Shown here piece after piece: positions 4,978 to 13,779 of a stretch of 17,659 bases of DNA. Both the position numbers and the translations under genes were made by a program. The stretch is from NCBI GenBank assembly GCA_017938645.1, contig JAGBBE010000141.1, positions 1 through 17,659 on the forward strand, in the 5' to 3' direction. Each line of letters begins with the position of its first letter. Within the stretch, counting starts at the first letter, position 1. The DNA is from Clostridia bacterium. Lineage in GTDB: Bacteria > Bacillota_A > Clostridia > Christensenellales > Aristaeellaceae. The notes under the pieces were generated by a model. That model saw nothing but the letters and a program-made list of their open reading frames with translations. It was not told where the DNA came from and ran no database searches.

Positions 4978-5982
4978 ATGTCTAAGTCTGAAGGACAGAA
5001 GATGAAGTTATTTGCACTCAAGGAGATCCTTGAGCAAGAGACGGACGCCAATCACGGCATTACGATGGCGCGTATCCTTGAGCTTTTGTCCATGCGCGGC
5101 ATTAAGGCTGAACGCAAGAGCATCTATGATGACATCCGTGCTTTCAGAGAAAGCGAGTATCTGGATGTGACTGTGCCGCAGGGGCAGAACCGCGAATACT
5201 CTGTTGGCAGCCGCACTTTTGAACTCTCCGAGCTGAAGATGATCATTGACGCGATCCAGTCTTCCAAGTTTCTGTCTGAAGCCAAGACACGTGATCTGAT
5301 CAAGAAGCTGGAAAGCCAATGCAGCAAATACGAAGCCAGCACACTTCAGCGCCAAGTGGTTATCGCCAATCGCGTTAAGAGCGTCAGCAAGTTCCTGTTC
5401 CGCAATGTTGACACCATCCACTCTGCTATTGCGAAGAACGCTCAGATCAGCTTCCAGTATTTTGACTACGATTTGAAGAAGCAGCGCCGCTACTTCAAGA
5501 AGGGTGAACGCTACACCGCAAGCCCTTGGGCCATGATCTATACCGATGACAACTACTACCTCTTGGCCTACGAAGGCGGCAAGTTCAAGCACTTCCGTGT
5601 AGACAAGATGGAGGATGTGCAGGAGCTGACAACTCAGATTGGCGTTGTGATTGAGCGCGAAGGGGCGGAGGCTTTTGAGAAGGTGGACATGTCCGCTTAC
5701 TCCAAGTACACCTTTAGCATGTTCGGCGGCGAGATCATTCCTGTGACGATGGTGTTCCAGAATCGCATGATGGGTGCTGTGATGGATCGCTTTGGCCGCG
5801 ATGTGGTGGTCATGAAAGAGGATGACAGACACTTCAGAATCACCGTCCCCGTTGCAGTGAGCAATCAGTTCTATGGCTGGGTGTTCGGCCTTGGAAAGAC
5901 TGTGCGGATCATCGGGCCTGACAGCGTTAAGGAAGGCATGAAGAAGGCGCTGGCGGACATCGCCGCAAGATACGAAGAATAA
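4978..5982 (+). CDS. WYL-domain transcriptional regulator (HTH-WYL-WCX), 334 aa
   Basis: Domain order follows the HTH-WYL-WCX family. A winged helix covers about residues 10-78 (ITMARILELLSMRGIKAERK, with recognition helix near SIYDDIRAF). The WYL domain covers about 145-215, with PWAMIYTDDNYYLLAY (183-198) holding the name-giving residues and FRVDKM (206-211) carrying the ligand-binding arginine R207. The WCX C-terminal domain includes QFYGWVFGLGKTVRIIGP (297-314). Such proteins sense nucleic acid or nucleotide ligands and often control defence genes (BrxR and CapW are examples). The start is backed by AAGGAG eight bases upstream. It follows the AbiTii gene by 83 bases without a terminator, so it could regulate that gene. 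It has its own downstream hairpin. Confidence 0.9.
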   Translation: MSKSEGQKMKLFALKEILEQETDANHGITMARILELLSMRGIKAERKSIYDDIRAFRESEYLDVTVPQGQNREYSVGSRTFELSELKMIIDAIQSSKFLSEAKTRDLIKKLESQCSKYEASTLQRQVVIANRVKSVSKFLFRNVDTIHSAIAKNAQISFQYFDYDLKKQRRYFKKGERYTASPWAMIYTDDNYYLLAYEGGKFKHFRVDKMEDVQELTTQIGVVIEREGAEAFEKVDMSAYSKYTFSMFGGEIIPVTMVFQNRMMGAVMDRFGRDVVVMKEDDRHFRITVPVAVSNQFYGWVFGLGKTVRIIGPDSVKEGMKKALADIAARYEE

Positions 5983-5990
5983 ACCTCAAT

Positions 5991-6013
5991 AGAGACCAGT
6001 CCGTCTGGTCTCT
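5991..6013 (+). terminator. Hairpin terminator after the WYL gene
   Basis: AGAGACCAG (5991-5999) and CTGGTCTCT (6005-6013) form a perfect 9-bp stem with loop TCCGT, followed by the T-rich stretch TGCTTTATG. The U tract is modest. Confidence 0.65.
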
Positions 6014-6023
6014 TGCTTTATGC

Positions 6024-6058
6024 AAAAAAATCAGCACCCTCATTCGAGGATGCTGATT
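6024..6058 (-). terminator. Rho-independent terminator for leftward transcription (lysS operon)
   Basis: AATCAGCA (6029-6036) and TGCTGATT (6051-6058), with inner CCTC/GAGG and loop ATTC, form a strong hairpin. Read leftward it is followed by seven Ts (A run 6024-6030). It lies about 125 bases past the lysS stop codon and faces the right way for it. Confidence 0.8.
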
Positions 6059-6099
6059 CAGGAAGTTCTTTAATCCTTTATGCTTTTCAGCATGTTTTA

Positions 6100-6137
6100 A
6101 GTTGTAAAATGGTGTACCAATTGGTGTAATTGGTGTA
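6100..6137. repeat. Cluster of GTTGTA/GGTGTA repeats downstream of lysS
   Basis: AGTTGTA at 6100-6106 is followed by GGTGTA at 6111-6116, 6123-6128 and 6132-6137. The segment also contains the ten-base palindrome ACCAATTGGT (6116-6125). The stretch lies between the lysS stop codon and the lysS-facing terminator. It resembles the repeats at the WYL gene start and may be a recombinase or regulator binding region at the island edge. Confidence 0.4.
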
Positions 6138-6181
6138 CTTTTCAGGGTCTGAAGTTGCTCAAACCCTTATCTCACAACGCC

Positions 6182-7687
6182 TCAGTTATCCTGCGGCTTC
6201 ATGGTGGGGAACAGCAGCACGTCGCGGATGCTCGAGCTATCCGTCAGCAACATTACCATACGATCAATGCCATAACCGATACCACCCGTGGGAGGCATGC
6301 CGATTTCCAGCGCGTTGAGGAAGTCCTCGTCGGTGTGGTTGGCCTCTTCGTCGCCCTGCTTGAACTGCTCTTCCTGAGCGGCAAAGCGTTCGCGCTGGTC
6401 GATGGGGTCGTTGAGCTCGGAGTAGGCGTTGGCCATTTCCCAGCCGTTCATGAAGAACTCGAAGCGCTCGACATAGTCGGGATTTCCGGGCTTCTTCTTG
6501 GTGAGCGGAGAGATTTCGATGGGATGATCCATCACGAAGGTGGGCTGGATCAGGTGTTCCTCGACGTAGGTCTCGAAGAACAGGTTGAGGATGTCGCCCT
6601 TCTTGTGACGTTTCTCAAACTCGATGTTGTGCTCCTTGGCGATGGCGCGTGCTTCCTCCAGGGTGTGGATTTCGTTGAAATCCACGCCAGAGTACTTCTT
6701 CACGGCATCAAGCATGGTGATGCGCTCAAAGGGCTTGCCCAGATCCATTTCCACGCCGTTGTAGACGATGGTGGTGGTGCCGAGCACTTCCTGCGCCACG
6801 TAGCGGTACATGTTCTCGGTCAGGTCCATCATACCGTGGTAATCGGTGTAGGCCTGATAGAGCTCCATCAGGGTGAATTCGGGGTTGTGACGGGTGTCGA
6901 TGCCCTCGTTGCGGAACACGCGGCCGATTTCGTACACGCGTTCCATGCCGCCCACGATCAGGCGCTTGAGGTAGAGCTCAAGGGAGATGCGCAGCTTCAT
7001 ATCCACGTCCAGAGCGTTGAAGTGGGTCATGAAGGGACGGGCAGCCGCGCCGCCGGCGTTGTGCACCAGAACAGGGGTTTCAACCTCGATGAAGTTCTGG
7101 GTGTCCAGATAACGGCGGATGGCATTGATGATCTTGGAGCGCTTCACCAGAGCATCCTTGGATTCGGGATTCATGATCAGGTCCACGTAGCGCTGACGGT
7201 AACGCATGTCGGTATCGGTCAGGCCGTGGAACTTTTCCGGCAGGGGCTTGAGAGACTTCGAAAGCAGCACGATTTCGGTGGCATGCACGCTGACTTCGCC
7301 GGTCTTGGTCTTGAATACGGTGCCCTTTACGCCGAAAATGTCGCCGATGTCATCCTTCTTAAAGTCGGCGTAGACGTCTTCTCCCACGTCGTCGCGCTTG
7401 ACGTAGATCTGGATCTTGCCGTCATTGTCCTGCAGATGGGCGAAAGAAGCCTTGCCCATGATGCGGCGGGCCATCATGCGGCCGGCGATGCTGACGGACT
7501 GGTTTTCCAGCGCGTCAAAGTTTTCGACGATTTCCACGGAGGTGTGGGTGCGGTCGTAGCGGGTGATGGTATAGGGATCATTGCCCGCTTCCACCAGCTT
7601 CTGCAGCTTTTCGCGGCGGATGGTTTCCTGCTCGCTGAGCTGCTGCTGAATCTGTTCCTGATTGAGGTTTTCCATGTTCTCGGACAT
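6182..7687 (-). CDS. lysS: Lysyl-tRNA synthetase, class II
   Basis: This cytoplasmic enzyme charges tRNA-Lys with lysine using ATP. The 501-aa product is the normal length for bacterial LysRS. The N-terminal OB-fold anticodon-binding domain spans about 45-150 ([20 protein letters not shown]). The class II catalytic core has motif 1 ([10 protein letters not shown], 198-207), motif 2 ([20 protein letters not shown], 252-271) and motif 3 ([13 protein letters not shown], 468-480). The start [10 protein letters not shown] at 7687 is chosen over the longer frame because AAGGAGAG lies eight bases upstream. It is the second gene of a greA-lysS operon with a 38-base gap, an arrangement common in Bacillota. 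Its terminator faces left at 6024-6058, and the accessory island begins just beyond. Confidence 0.97.
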   Translation of the reverse strand: MSENMENLNQEQIQQQLSEQETIRREKLQKLVEAGNDPYTITRYDRTHTSVEIVENFDALENQSVSIAGRMMARRIMGKASFAHLQDNDGKIQIYVKRDDVGEDVYADFKKDDIGDIFGVKGTVFKTKTGEVSVHATEIVLLSKSLKPLPEKFHGLTDTDMRYRQRYVDLIMNPESKDALVKRSKIINAIRRYLDTQNFIEVETPVLVHNAGGAAARPFMTHFNALDVDMKLRISLELYLKRLIVGGMERVYEIGRVFRNEGIDTRHNPEFTLMELYQAYTDYHGMMDLTENMYRYVAQEVLGTTTIVYNGVEMDLGKPFERITMLDAVKKYSGVDFNEIHTLEEARAIAKEHNIEFEKRHKKGDILNLFFETYVEEHLIQPTFVMDHPIEISPLTKKKPGNPDYVERFEFFMNGWEMANAYSELNDPIDQRERFAAQEEQFKQGDEEANHTDEDFLNALEIGMPPTGGIGYGIDRMVMLLTDSSSIRDVLLFPTMKPQDN

Positions 7688-7725
7688 TCTGTGAACTCTC
7701 CTTAATGTGTAAGGCAAAAATGGAA

Positions 7726-8205
7726 TCAGCGGCTGATCTCCAGCACGTTCATCTTCATGAGGCCCATGGGTACTTCCACGGACACGGTGTCGCCCACCTT
7801 GGAGCCGAGCAGAGCAGCGCCGATGGGGCTGTCGGAGGAGATCTTGAGATTGGCAGGGTCGGTTTCGTTGGCGCCTACGATGGTGATAACCTGCTCCATT
7901 TTGAGGGTCTCATTGTAGACCTTTACGCTGTTGCCAACGCCCACGGTGTCGGTGGATACTTCGTCGTCCTCAACCACGATGCAGTTGCGAAGCGTGTTTT
8001 CCATCTCGACGATCTTGGCTTCGATACGGCTCTGCTCGTTCTTGGCCTCGTCATATTCGGCATTTTCACTCAGGTCGCCGAAACCGCGGGCGATGGCGAT
8101 CTGCTCGGAAATTTCGTTGCGGCGGACGCTTACATAATAGTCCAGCTCTTTTTCCAGTTTTTCATAGCCCTCTCGGGTGAGGATAACTTTCTTTTCTTCA
8201 GCCAT
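7726..8205 (-). CDS. greA: Transcription elongation factor GreA
   Basis: GreA rescues backtracked RNA polymerase by inserting its coiled coil into the secondary channel and stimulating cleavage of the transcript 3' end. The 159-aa protein has standard length. The N-terminal antiparallel coiled coil (about 10-75) begins [13 protein letters not shown] and carries the acidic tip loop [16 protein letters not shown] (43-58). The C-terminal FKBP-like domain (about 85-159) contains [29 protein letters not shown] and GDTVSVEVP. The start [10 protein letters not shown] at 8205 follows AAAGGAG at ten bases; the longer frame to 8271 has no signal. It is transcribed from a perfect consensus promoter at 8315-8343 together with lysS. 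Confidence 0.96.
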   Translation of the reverse strand: MAEEKKVILTREGYEKLEKELDYYVSVRRNEISEQIAIARGFGDLSENAEYDEAKNEQSRIEAKIVEMENTLRNCIVVEDDEVSTDTVGVGNSVKVYNETLKMEQVITIVGANETDPANLKISSDSPIGAALLGSKVGDTVSVEVPMGLMKMNVLEISR

Positions 8206-8314
8206 GGTCAGGGTTCTCCTTTCAACGGCAGTGCCGCTTTTCGACTTCACAAAGACAATAGAAAGCCGCACCGTCCGGCCTTCGAACGGTGCAGTCGTGT
8301 AAAGTCACGATGAT

Positions 8315-8343
8315 ATTATAGTCAGCAGGCGGCTGATTGTCAA
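8315..8343 (-). promoter_or_regulatory. Consensus promoter of the greA-lysS operon
   Basis: On the minus strand this is TTGACA (8343-8338), a 17-base spacer and TATAAT (8320-8315), a perfect sigma-A match. The roughly 100-base leader contains a 7-bp hairpin, GCACCGT/ACGGTGC, near 8266-8292, with no T run. Confidence 0.88.
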
Positions 8344-8408
8344 TGCCCGAGCCGATTTGGAGCACAATTTACATCCGTTTCGAAGTGCTGTGCAGATGAA
8401 AAAGAAAA

Positions 8409-8418
8409 CGAACGTTCG
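8409..8418. promoter_or_regulatory. CGAACGTTCG palindrome upstream of purR, PurBox-like
   Basis: This perfect ten-base palindrome in an A-rich setting (AAAACGAACGTT) sits about 14 bases upstream of the purR -35 box. Bacillus PurR binds PurBoxes built on CGAA cores flanked by A/T. The spacing of the second CGAA here (8381) does not match the classic arrangement, so this is only a candidate for autoregulation. Confidence 0.35.
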
Positions 8419-8431
8419 GATGAAAAAAGAG

Positions 8432-8460
8432 TGGAAATATTCAGATTTGTGTGGTATAAT
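8432..8460 (+). promoter_or_regulatory. Promoter of purR
   Basis: TGGAAA (8432-8437), a 17-base spacer and TATAAT (8455-8460) with an extended TGG before it. Transcription would begin near 8467, about 28 bases before the TTG start. Confidence 0.7.
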
Positions 8461-8494
8461 GATCAGGATATTTTGCTCTGGGAGAGTGTTTACC

Positions 8495-9310
8495 TTGGAA
8501 CGTATTCGACGCAATGAAAGAATGGCGGCGCTGACGAAGCTGCTGACCGCATCCCCTAACCAGATTCACACGCTTTCGCACTTCTGCGAGCTTTTTGGCG
8601 CAGCCAAGTCGACGCTGAGCGAAGACATCGATATTTTGCGCGATGTGTACAAGTCCTTTGGGCTGGGCCGTCTGGATACCGTAACCGGCGCTGCGGGCGG
8701 CGTGCGCTATCGTCCGTACATGGAGCGTGAGGCGGCGATCTCCTTCCTGCAGGATCTGTGCAAGGAGCTGCAGTCGTCCAGCCGTCTGCTGCCCGGCGGA
8801 TTCCTCTACCTCAGCGATATTCTGAGCATGCCGGATATCGTCCGCCAGATGGGCATCATCATCGCAGGCGAGTTCTATGACGCTGCGCCTGATTTCGTGC
8901 TCACCATGGAAACCAAGGGCATCCCGGTTGCGCTCATGGCCGCGCAGTCGATGGGCGTGCCGCTGGTCATTGCCCGCCGCTCCAGCAAAGTGTACGAGGG
9001 CTCTGCGGTGAACATCAACTACGTCAGCGGCTCCGGCGGACATATCGAAACCATGAGCCTCAGCCGCCGCGCGGTCAAGGAAGGCCAGCGCGCGCTGATC
9101 GTGGACGACTTCCTCAAGGCCGGCGGTACTGCCAAGGGAATGATTGATCTGATGAGCGAGTTTAACGTAGAGGTTGTGGGTACCGCGTTCGTGATGAGCC
9201 GCAATCAGAGCCAGCCCCGCCTGATCACGGGCGAAAAAGCTCTGCTGACCATGGAGATGGAAGGCAGCGACGCAAGTACACTGACGATTAAGCCGGCCGA
9301 ATGGCTGTAA
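8495..9310 (+). CDS. purR: Pur operon repressor PurR (Bacillus type)
   Basis: Bacillus-type PurR represses purine synthesis genes and is released by PRPP. The 271-aa product fits the family length. The N-terminal winged helix (about 1-75) includes RIRRNERMAALTKLL, FGAAKSTLSEDIDILRD and the hallmark GAAGGVRYRP (65-74). The C-terminal phosphoribosyltransferase-like domain contains ILSMPDIVRQMG, KGIPVAL, NINYVSGS and the PRPP-binding loop LIVDDFLKAGGT (201-212). The start is taken as TTG 8495: it follows GGGAGAG, and the family's N-terminal basic R-R segment would be lost with the later ATG 8522; earlier in-frame ATGs precede the promoter. It is a single gene that shares a bidirectional terminator with mfd. 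Confidence 0.93.
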   Translation: MERIRRNERMAALTKLLTASPNQIHTLSHFCELFGAAKSTLSEDIDILRDVYKSFGLGRLDTVTGAAGGVRYRPYMEREAAISFLQDLCKELQSSSRLLPGGFLYLSDILSMPDIVRQMGIIIAGEFYDAAPDFVLTMETKGIPVALMAAQSMGVPLVIARRSSKVYEGSAVNINYVSGSGGHIETMSLSRRAVKEGQRALIVDDFLKAGGTAKGMIDLMSEFNVEVVGTAFVMSRNQSQPRLITGEKALLTMEMEGSDASTLTIKPAEWL

Positions 9311-9327
9311 CCAGAAAATGGATACGA

Positions 9328-9358
9328 AAAACCCGTCTGCATTATGCAGGCGGGTTTT
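9328..9358. terminator. Bidirectional terminator between purR and mfd
   Basis: AAAACCCGTCTGC (9328-9340) and GCAGGCGGGTTTT (9346-9358) make a 13-bp stem with one G-T pair and loop ATTAT. T runs follow on both strands, serving the convergent purR and pth-mfd transcripts. Confidence 0.88.
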
Positions 9359-9364
9359 GTCATG

Positions 9365-12300
9365 TCATTCTCCGGCTTCCGCCGCAGCTTTCTGCTGCTC
9401 CCTGAGGTTTTTAAGCTCCTCATACACCTTCGTCATCACATAAATGGACGTGTGCAAGGCGCTTTCAGCATCCATTTTCGGCTGGGTGAGCACCAGCTCG
9501 GGCAGCTTTCCAACGTTGAACTTGAGCCGCTTGTCGGTACGGGTCACGGCTTCAAAGAGAAGCGCAGGGTCGGGCAGGAATTTTTCATCCAGCCGCATGT
9601 GCACGCCGTCGGCGCGCAGAGTCAGCAGACTTACGCCCAGCCTGCGAGTCATGCCGCGCAGCTGCGCGATGCGCATGAGGTTCTCCACAGGTTCCGGTAC
9701 ATCGCCGAAACGGTCGATGAGTTCCTCTTCGATGTCCAGCCTGCCGTTTTCGTCCTGAATCATGGCGATGCGCTTGTAGATCTCCACGCGCAGCTTTTCC
9801 TGCGGCACATAGCTTTCGGGCAGGAAAGCATCCACCTTGAGTTCCACGCGGGTGTCCAGCTCGGGCGTCTGCTCGATGCCCTGCACTTCGCCCACGGCCT
9901 GCTCAATGAGCTTGACGTACATGTCGTAACCAACGGTGGACAAATGTCCGCTCTGCTGGGGACCCAGCACGTCGCCTGCACCGCGGATTTCCAGATCGCG
10001 CATGGCGATGCGGTAGCCTGCGCCGAACTCGGTAAACTCGCGGATGGCGGAAAGGCGCTGTTCGGCGGTTTCGGAGAGCATCTTGCCGCCGCGCACGGTG
10101 AAGTAGGCGTAGGCCTGACGGTTGCTGCGGCCCACGCGTCCGCGGATCTGATACAGCTGACTGAGGCCGAAACGGTCTGCGTCAAAGACGATCAGCGTGT
10201 TCGCGTCCGGCACATCCAGACCGCTTTCCACGATGGTGGTGCACAGAAGCACGTCGTACGCGCCGGCGTAGAAGTCCAGCATGATGTCCTCCAGCGCGCT
10301 TTCCTTCATCTGTCCGTGTGCAATGCCGATGCGCGCGTCGGGCACCAGCGTTTTGATGCGGTCGTGCATCTGAGCGATGGAACGCACGCGGTTATATAGG
10401 AAGTACACCTGACCGCCGCGCGCCATTTCGCGCCGGATGGCCTCGCGGATGACCGCGTCTGAGTACTCCATCACATAAGTTTTGACCGGCAGGCGTTCCT
10501 CCGGCGGCGTTTCCAGAATGCTCATGTCGCGGATGCCCACCATGCTCATGTGAAGCGTGCGCGGAATGGGTGTTGCGGAGAGAGTGAGCACGTCCACGCG
10601 CGTTTTCATGTGCTGGATGTGCTCCTTGTGGCTCACGCCGAAGCGCTGCTCCTCGTCCACGATGAGAAGGCCCAGATCCTTGAACTGCACATCCTTGTTG
10701 ATCAGACGGTGCGTGCCGACCACCAGATCCAGTTCGCCCTCTTTGAGCTTGCGGGCAATTTCCTTTTGTTCCTTGGCGGTGCGGAATCGGCTGAGCATGT
10801 CAAAGTTGACAGGGAAGCCCTTGAAACGCTTCTTAATGGTGTTGTAGTGCTGCTGGACGAGGATGGTGGTGGGCGCAAGGATGGCGACCTGCTTGCCTTC
10901 CACCACAGCCTTGAAGGCGGCGCGCAGAGCCACCTCGGTTTTGCCGTAGCCCACGTCGCCGCACAGCAGACGGTCCATGTTGCGCGGGCTTTCCATGTCG
11001 GCCTCGATTTCGGCCACGCTCTTTTGCTGATCTTCAGTCAGCTCGTAGGGGAACATGTCCTCAAATTCCTGCTGCCACGGGTTTTCATGCGCAAAGGCAT
11101 AGCCGGTGTTTTTGGAGCGCTTGGCGTACAGCTCCGCCAGGTCGAACGCCAGCTTCTTGAGCCCGGCCTTGACCTTGCTCTTCTGCCGCTCCCACTCCTG
11201 ACCGCCGAGACGGTTGAGCTTGGGCAGATTGTGCTCCGCGCCGATGAACTTGGTCACGCGGTCGAACTGGTCGGCAGGCACGTAGAGCTTGTCGGTTCCG
11301 GCGTAGTGAATCAGCAGATAGTCGCGCTTGGAGCCGTCGCTGTCCAGCTGCACGACGCCTTTGTACAGACCCACGCCGTGCAGGTCGTGCACCACGTAGT
11401 CGCCGACCTTGAGGTCGGTAAAGCTGGCGATGCGCTCGCCTGCGTTCTGTTTTTTCTTGGCGCGCTGATAGGCGGTGCCGTAGATGTCGGTGTCGCTGAG
11501 CACCACAAGCTTTGCATCGTGATGGATGAAGCCCTTGCCGTAGGCCACCGGCAGCAGCATCACTTCGCGCACGATGAGGTTGCCGTCGAGGGTTTCGGTG
11601 TAGCTCGAGGGCGCGCCCTGTTCCTCCAGCGCCTTTTGCAGTCTGCGTCCGCGCGCCTCGCCGCCGGTGAGCAGGATGATGGCATAGCCAGCTTCCTTCC
11701 ATTTGGCGATGTCCTGAACGAGAGGCTCCAGGCGGCTCTGATAGGGCATGGCAGGCTTGGAGCCAAAGGCGATGGCGTCGGTGGGGCGCACGCGGCCGGA
11801 GGTGGAAATGACGTCCGAAAGCGTGATGGAAGGATGTTTTGCCCAATCGGCGAGCAAATCATCATAGGTGAAAAGAAGCTCCTGCTGCGCGTCAAAGGCG
11901 TCTCCGCGGAATCGCGCGTCCTCGTAGGCTTCGGTGAAGCTGTCCTGAGCGGCGCGCAGGCGTGCGGCATACTGATCCGGACGGTCGAGCAGAATGATGG
12001 GATCGTTCAGATAATCCGTTATGGTTACGGTGTTTTCCACCAGCACGTTCATCCACATCGGCGCAGTGCGGATGGACTGCCCGGCGCGCACGCGGTCTAC
12101 GTCGTCCAGATGGCGCTTCCAGTTGTATTCGTCCTCGCTGACTGCCTTTTTGCCCTCGTCCTTCGGCACTTCGCCGGTTTTGAGAATATCCTCGGTCAGC
12201 TCCAGCGCGTCCAGCTCGCTTAAGAAATCATCCAGCGCGGGCAGGCCTTCGACGTCTTCCTCATGCACAGGTACGCCGCGTCCGTCGTCGGTCTTCTCCT

Positions 12301-13054
12301 CCATGGCATGGCCAACGCCCTTGTCCAGCGCGGCTTTGAGACGGTCGGCAGCACTTTCAGCGTCGGTGATCAGACATTCTGTTGCAGGCGAGAGGCGAAC
12401 GGTTTTGATACGCGCGATGCTGCGCTGGCTGATGCAGTCAAAGCGGCGCAGGCTGTCGACTTCATCGTCAAAAAACTCAATGCGCACGGCTTCCGGCGCG
12501 TTGGCCGGGAATACGTCGAGAATGGAGCCGCGCATGGCGCACTGCCCTTGACCTTCGACCATAGGGACGCGCTCATAGCCCATGCTCATGAGCTTTTCAA
12601 TCAGCTTTTCCGGCGGATGACGCTCGCCCTCGCCGATGGTGACAACGGCTTTGCGGAAGGTATCAGCGGGCGCGCAGCGGTCCAGAAGCGCGTCGATGCC
12701 CGCGCAGAGCACCTTCACACGGCCCTGCACCAGCTGGTCCAGCACGCTTAAGCGCTGCCACGTACTCTCGCGGCTCATGGCGGCACGGCTGAACTGCACG
12801 TCGCGCGTAGGCAGCACGGCGCTGCCGCCGCCCACAAGACGCTCGATATCCTGCGCCTGACGCTGGCTCACCAGCTCCGTAGGCGCAACAAGCAGCACCG
12901 GACGCTTGGTCTGGTGCGCAAGAGCGGCTGCTGCAAAGGGACGTTCGCCTTCGGCAATTTCCGAAAGCGCCGTGCAGTCGCCTGCGTTCAGGCGGCTGAG
13001 CAGCTTTTTCCACTGAGGCAGGTCGTAATAGGCGGTAAAAAGGCCTTCGTTCAT
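9365..13054 (-). CDS. mfd: Transcription-repair coupling factor Mfd
   Basis: Mfd pushes RNA polymerase stalled at DNA damage off the template and recruits the UvrA-UvrB excision machinery. The 1229-aa protein is near standard length (about 1150-1180) with slightly long linkers. Seen in order: the UvrB-homology region (about 1-230), an acidic linker (about 255-310), the RNA polymerase interaction domain (VGDYVVHDLHGVGLYKG, 550-566, through LYVPADQFD), the translocase with Walker A GDVGYGKTE (699-707), box II DEEQ (800-803), SATPIPRTL (826-834), GRVGR (972-976) and RGAGDVLGPQQSGH (1024-1037), and the C-terminal TRCF domain. The ATG overlaps the pth stop as ATGA, with GAAGGAG inside pth, so the pair is translationally coupled. 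Confidence 0.97.
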   Translation of the reverse strand: MNEGLFTAYYDLPQWKKLLSRLNAGDCTALSEIAEGERPFAAAALAHQTKRPVLLVAPTELVSQRQAQDIERLVGGGSAVLPTRDVQFSRAAMSRESTWQRLSVLDQLVQGRVKVLCAGIDALLDRCAPADTFRKAVVTIGEGERHPPEKLIEKLMSMGYERVPMVEGQGQCAMRGSILDVFPANAPEAVRIEFFDDEVDSLRRFDCISQRSIARIKTVRLSPATECLITDAESAADRLKAALDKGVGHAMEEKTDDGRGVPVHEEDVEGLPALDDFLSELDALELTEDILKTGEVPKDEGKKAVSEDEYNWKRHLDDVDRVRAGQSIRTAPMWMNVLVENTVTITDYLNDPIILLDRPDQYAARLRAAQDSFTEAYEDARFRGDAFDAQQELLFTYDDLLADWAKHPSITLSDVISTSGRVRPTDAIAFGSKPAMPYQSRLEPLVQDIAKWKEAGYAIILLTGGEARGRRLQKALEEQGAPSSYTETLDGNLIVREVMLLPVAYGKGFIHHDAKLVVLSDTDIYGTAYQRAKKKQNAGERIASFTDLKVGDYVVHDLHGVGLYKGVVQLDSDGSKRDYLLIHYAGTDKLYVPADQFDRVTKFIGAEHNLPKLNRLGGQEWERQKSKVKAGLKKLAFDLAELYAKRSKNTGYAFAHENPWQQEFEDMFPYELTEDQQKSVAEIEADMESPRNMDRLLCGDVGYGKTEVALRAAFKAVVEGKQVAILAPTTILVQQHYNTIKKRFKGFPVNFDMLSRFRTAKEQKEIARKLKEGELDLVVGTHRLINKDVQFKDLGLLIVDEEQRFGVSHKEHIQHMKTRVDVLTLSATPIPRTLHMSMVGIRDMSILETPPEERLPVKTYVMEYSDAVIREAIRREMARGGQVYFLYNRVRSIAQMHDRIKTLVPDARIGIAHGQMKESALEDIMLDFYAGAYDVLLCTTIVESGLDVPDANTLIVFDADRFGLSQLYQIRGRVGRSNRQAYAYFTVRGGKMLSETAEQRLSAIREFTEFGAGYRIAMRDLEIRGAGDVLGPQQSGHLSTVGYDMYVKLIEQAVGEVQGIEQTPELDTRVELKVDAFLPESYVPQEKLRVEIYKRIAMIQDENGRLDIEEELIDRFGDVPEPVENLMRIAQLRGMTRRLGVSLLTLRADGVHMRLDEKFLPDPALLFEAVTRTDKRLKFNVGKLPELVLTQPKMDAESALHTSIYVMTKVYEELKNLREQQKAAAEAGE

Positions 13055-13665
13055 TCGGCGGCTCCTTCTTCGCTCTTGGGTTCAGGCTTCTGCTTTTTGG
13101 GCTTCTTGGTATTGTACTTGCACATGGCGCTGTCGATGCCATGTTCGATATACTCCACAATGGCCTCGGCAGCCTGCTGGAAGGCCTTGTCGGCCACTTC
13201 CTGCTCCTCGCCGATGTAGTGCCCAAGCACCCAGTCGGCCAGTTCATAGCCTTCCCGCTTTTGGCCTACGCCTACGCGCAGTCGCGGAAAGTTTTCGTAT
13301 CCAAGCAGTCCCACGATGGAGCGCATGCCGTTGTGCGTACCGGCGCTGCCGTTTTTGCGGATGCGGATATTGCCCTGCGGGATGTCGATGTCATCATACA
13401 CCACCAGCAGGTTTTCAGGCTCGATTTTGTACCAGCGCACAAGGCGGCTGACGGCCTCGCCGCTCAGATTCATATAGGTCTGCGGCAGAGCGAGGATTAC
13501 CTTCTGTCCGCCCACGAAGCACTCGCCCACGAGCGCTTCGTCCTTTTCGCGGCTGATGGAGACGCCCAGCTTCCGGCTCAGCGCTTCCAGCACGTCAAAG
13601 CCCACATTGTGGCGCGTGTGGGCGTACTTGCTTCCCGGGTTTCCCAGACCAACGATCAGATACAT
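13051..13665 (-). CDS. pth: Peptidyl-tRNA hydrolase
   Basis: Pth cleaves the ester bond of peptidyl-tRNA released from stalled ribosomes, recycling tRNA. The catalytic pattern is visible: MYLIVGLGNPG with N9, RHNVGF with H19 as the catalytic base, PQTYMNLSG with N66, the acidic DDIDIPQG near D91-D92, and GSAGTHNGMRSI around 107-118. The length of 204 aa includes a lysine-rich C-terminal tail (KKPKKQKPEPK) beyond the usual 185-195 residues. The start at 13665 follows AAGGAG seven bases upstream; the longer frame adds an unlikely MKIRRTP. It is the first gene of a pth-mfd operon, an order found widely in Bacillota. Confidence 0.96.
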   Translation of the reverse strand: MYLIVGLGNPGSKYAHTRHNVGFDVLEALSRKLGVSISREKDEALVGECFVGGQKVILALPQTYMNLSGEAVSRLVRWYKIEPENLLVVYDDIDIPQGNIRIRKNGSAGTHNGMRSIVGLLGYENFPRLRVGVGQKREGYELADWVLGHYIGEEQEVADKAFQQAAEAIVEYIEHGIDSAMCKYNTKKPKKQKPEPKSEEGAAE

Positions 13666-13711
13666 CGGCGTTCTCCTTATTTTCAATCAAAAATGTCTGT
13701 AATGCGCAGTA

Positions 13712-13738
13712 GCGAGGATGGAAAATACCCACCCCCGC
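13712..13738. repeat. Hairpin in the pth leader
   Basis: GCGAGGATGG (13712-13721) and CCACCCCCGC (13729-13738) pair over ten positions, two of them G-T on the minus-strand RNA, around a seven-base loop. There is no T run; it may act weakly in ending the upstream gene or in shaping the pth leader. Confidence 0.4.
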
Positions 13739-13749
13739 GAAGCTCTGCT

Positions 13750-13779
13750 ATTGTACCATAATCAGCGTTTGAATGACAA
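13750..13779 (-). promoter_or_regulatory. Promoter of the pth-mfd operon, overlapping the end of the upstream gene
   Basis: On the minus strand this is TTGTCA (13779-13774), an 18-base spacer and TACAAT (13755-13750) with an extended TGG. The -35 box lies inside the last codons of the membrane protein gene that ends at 13762. Confidence 0.7.

Noticed and set aside
5008..5832. 274-codon minus-strand frame opposite the WYL gene
   Set aside because: Antisense shadow; the WYL protein on the plus strand has full domain structure and a good start.
6060..6181. tRNA gene as an attachment site downstream of lysS
   Set aside because: No cloverleaf or T-loop GTTCRANNC sequence was found in this stretch.
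6155..7705. 516-codon open frame on the plus strand opposite lysS
   Set aside because: It is the complement of a clear lysyl-tRNA synthetase, is rich in H, V, G and L as expected of an antisense frame, and lacks a ribosome binding site.
10550..12223. 557-codon and other long plus-strand frames opposite mfd
   Set aside because: These are antisense shadows of the mfd coding sequence created by its codon bias, with no family motifs or start signals.
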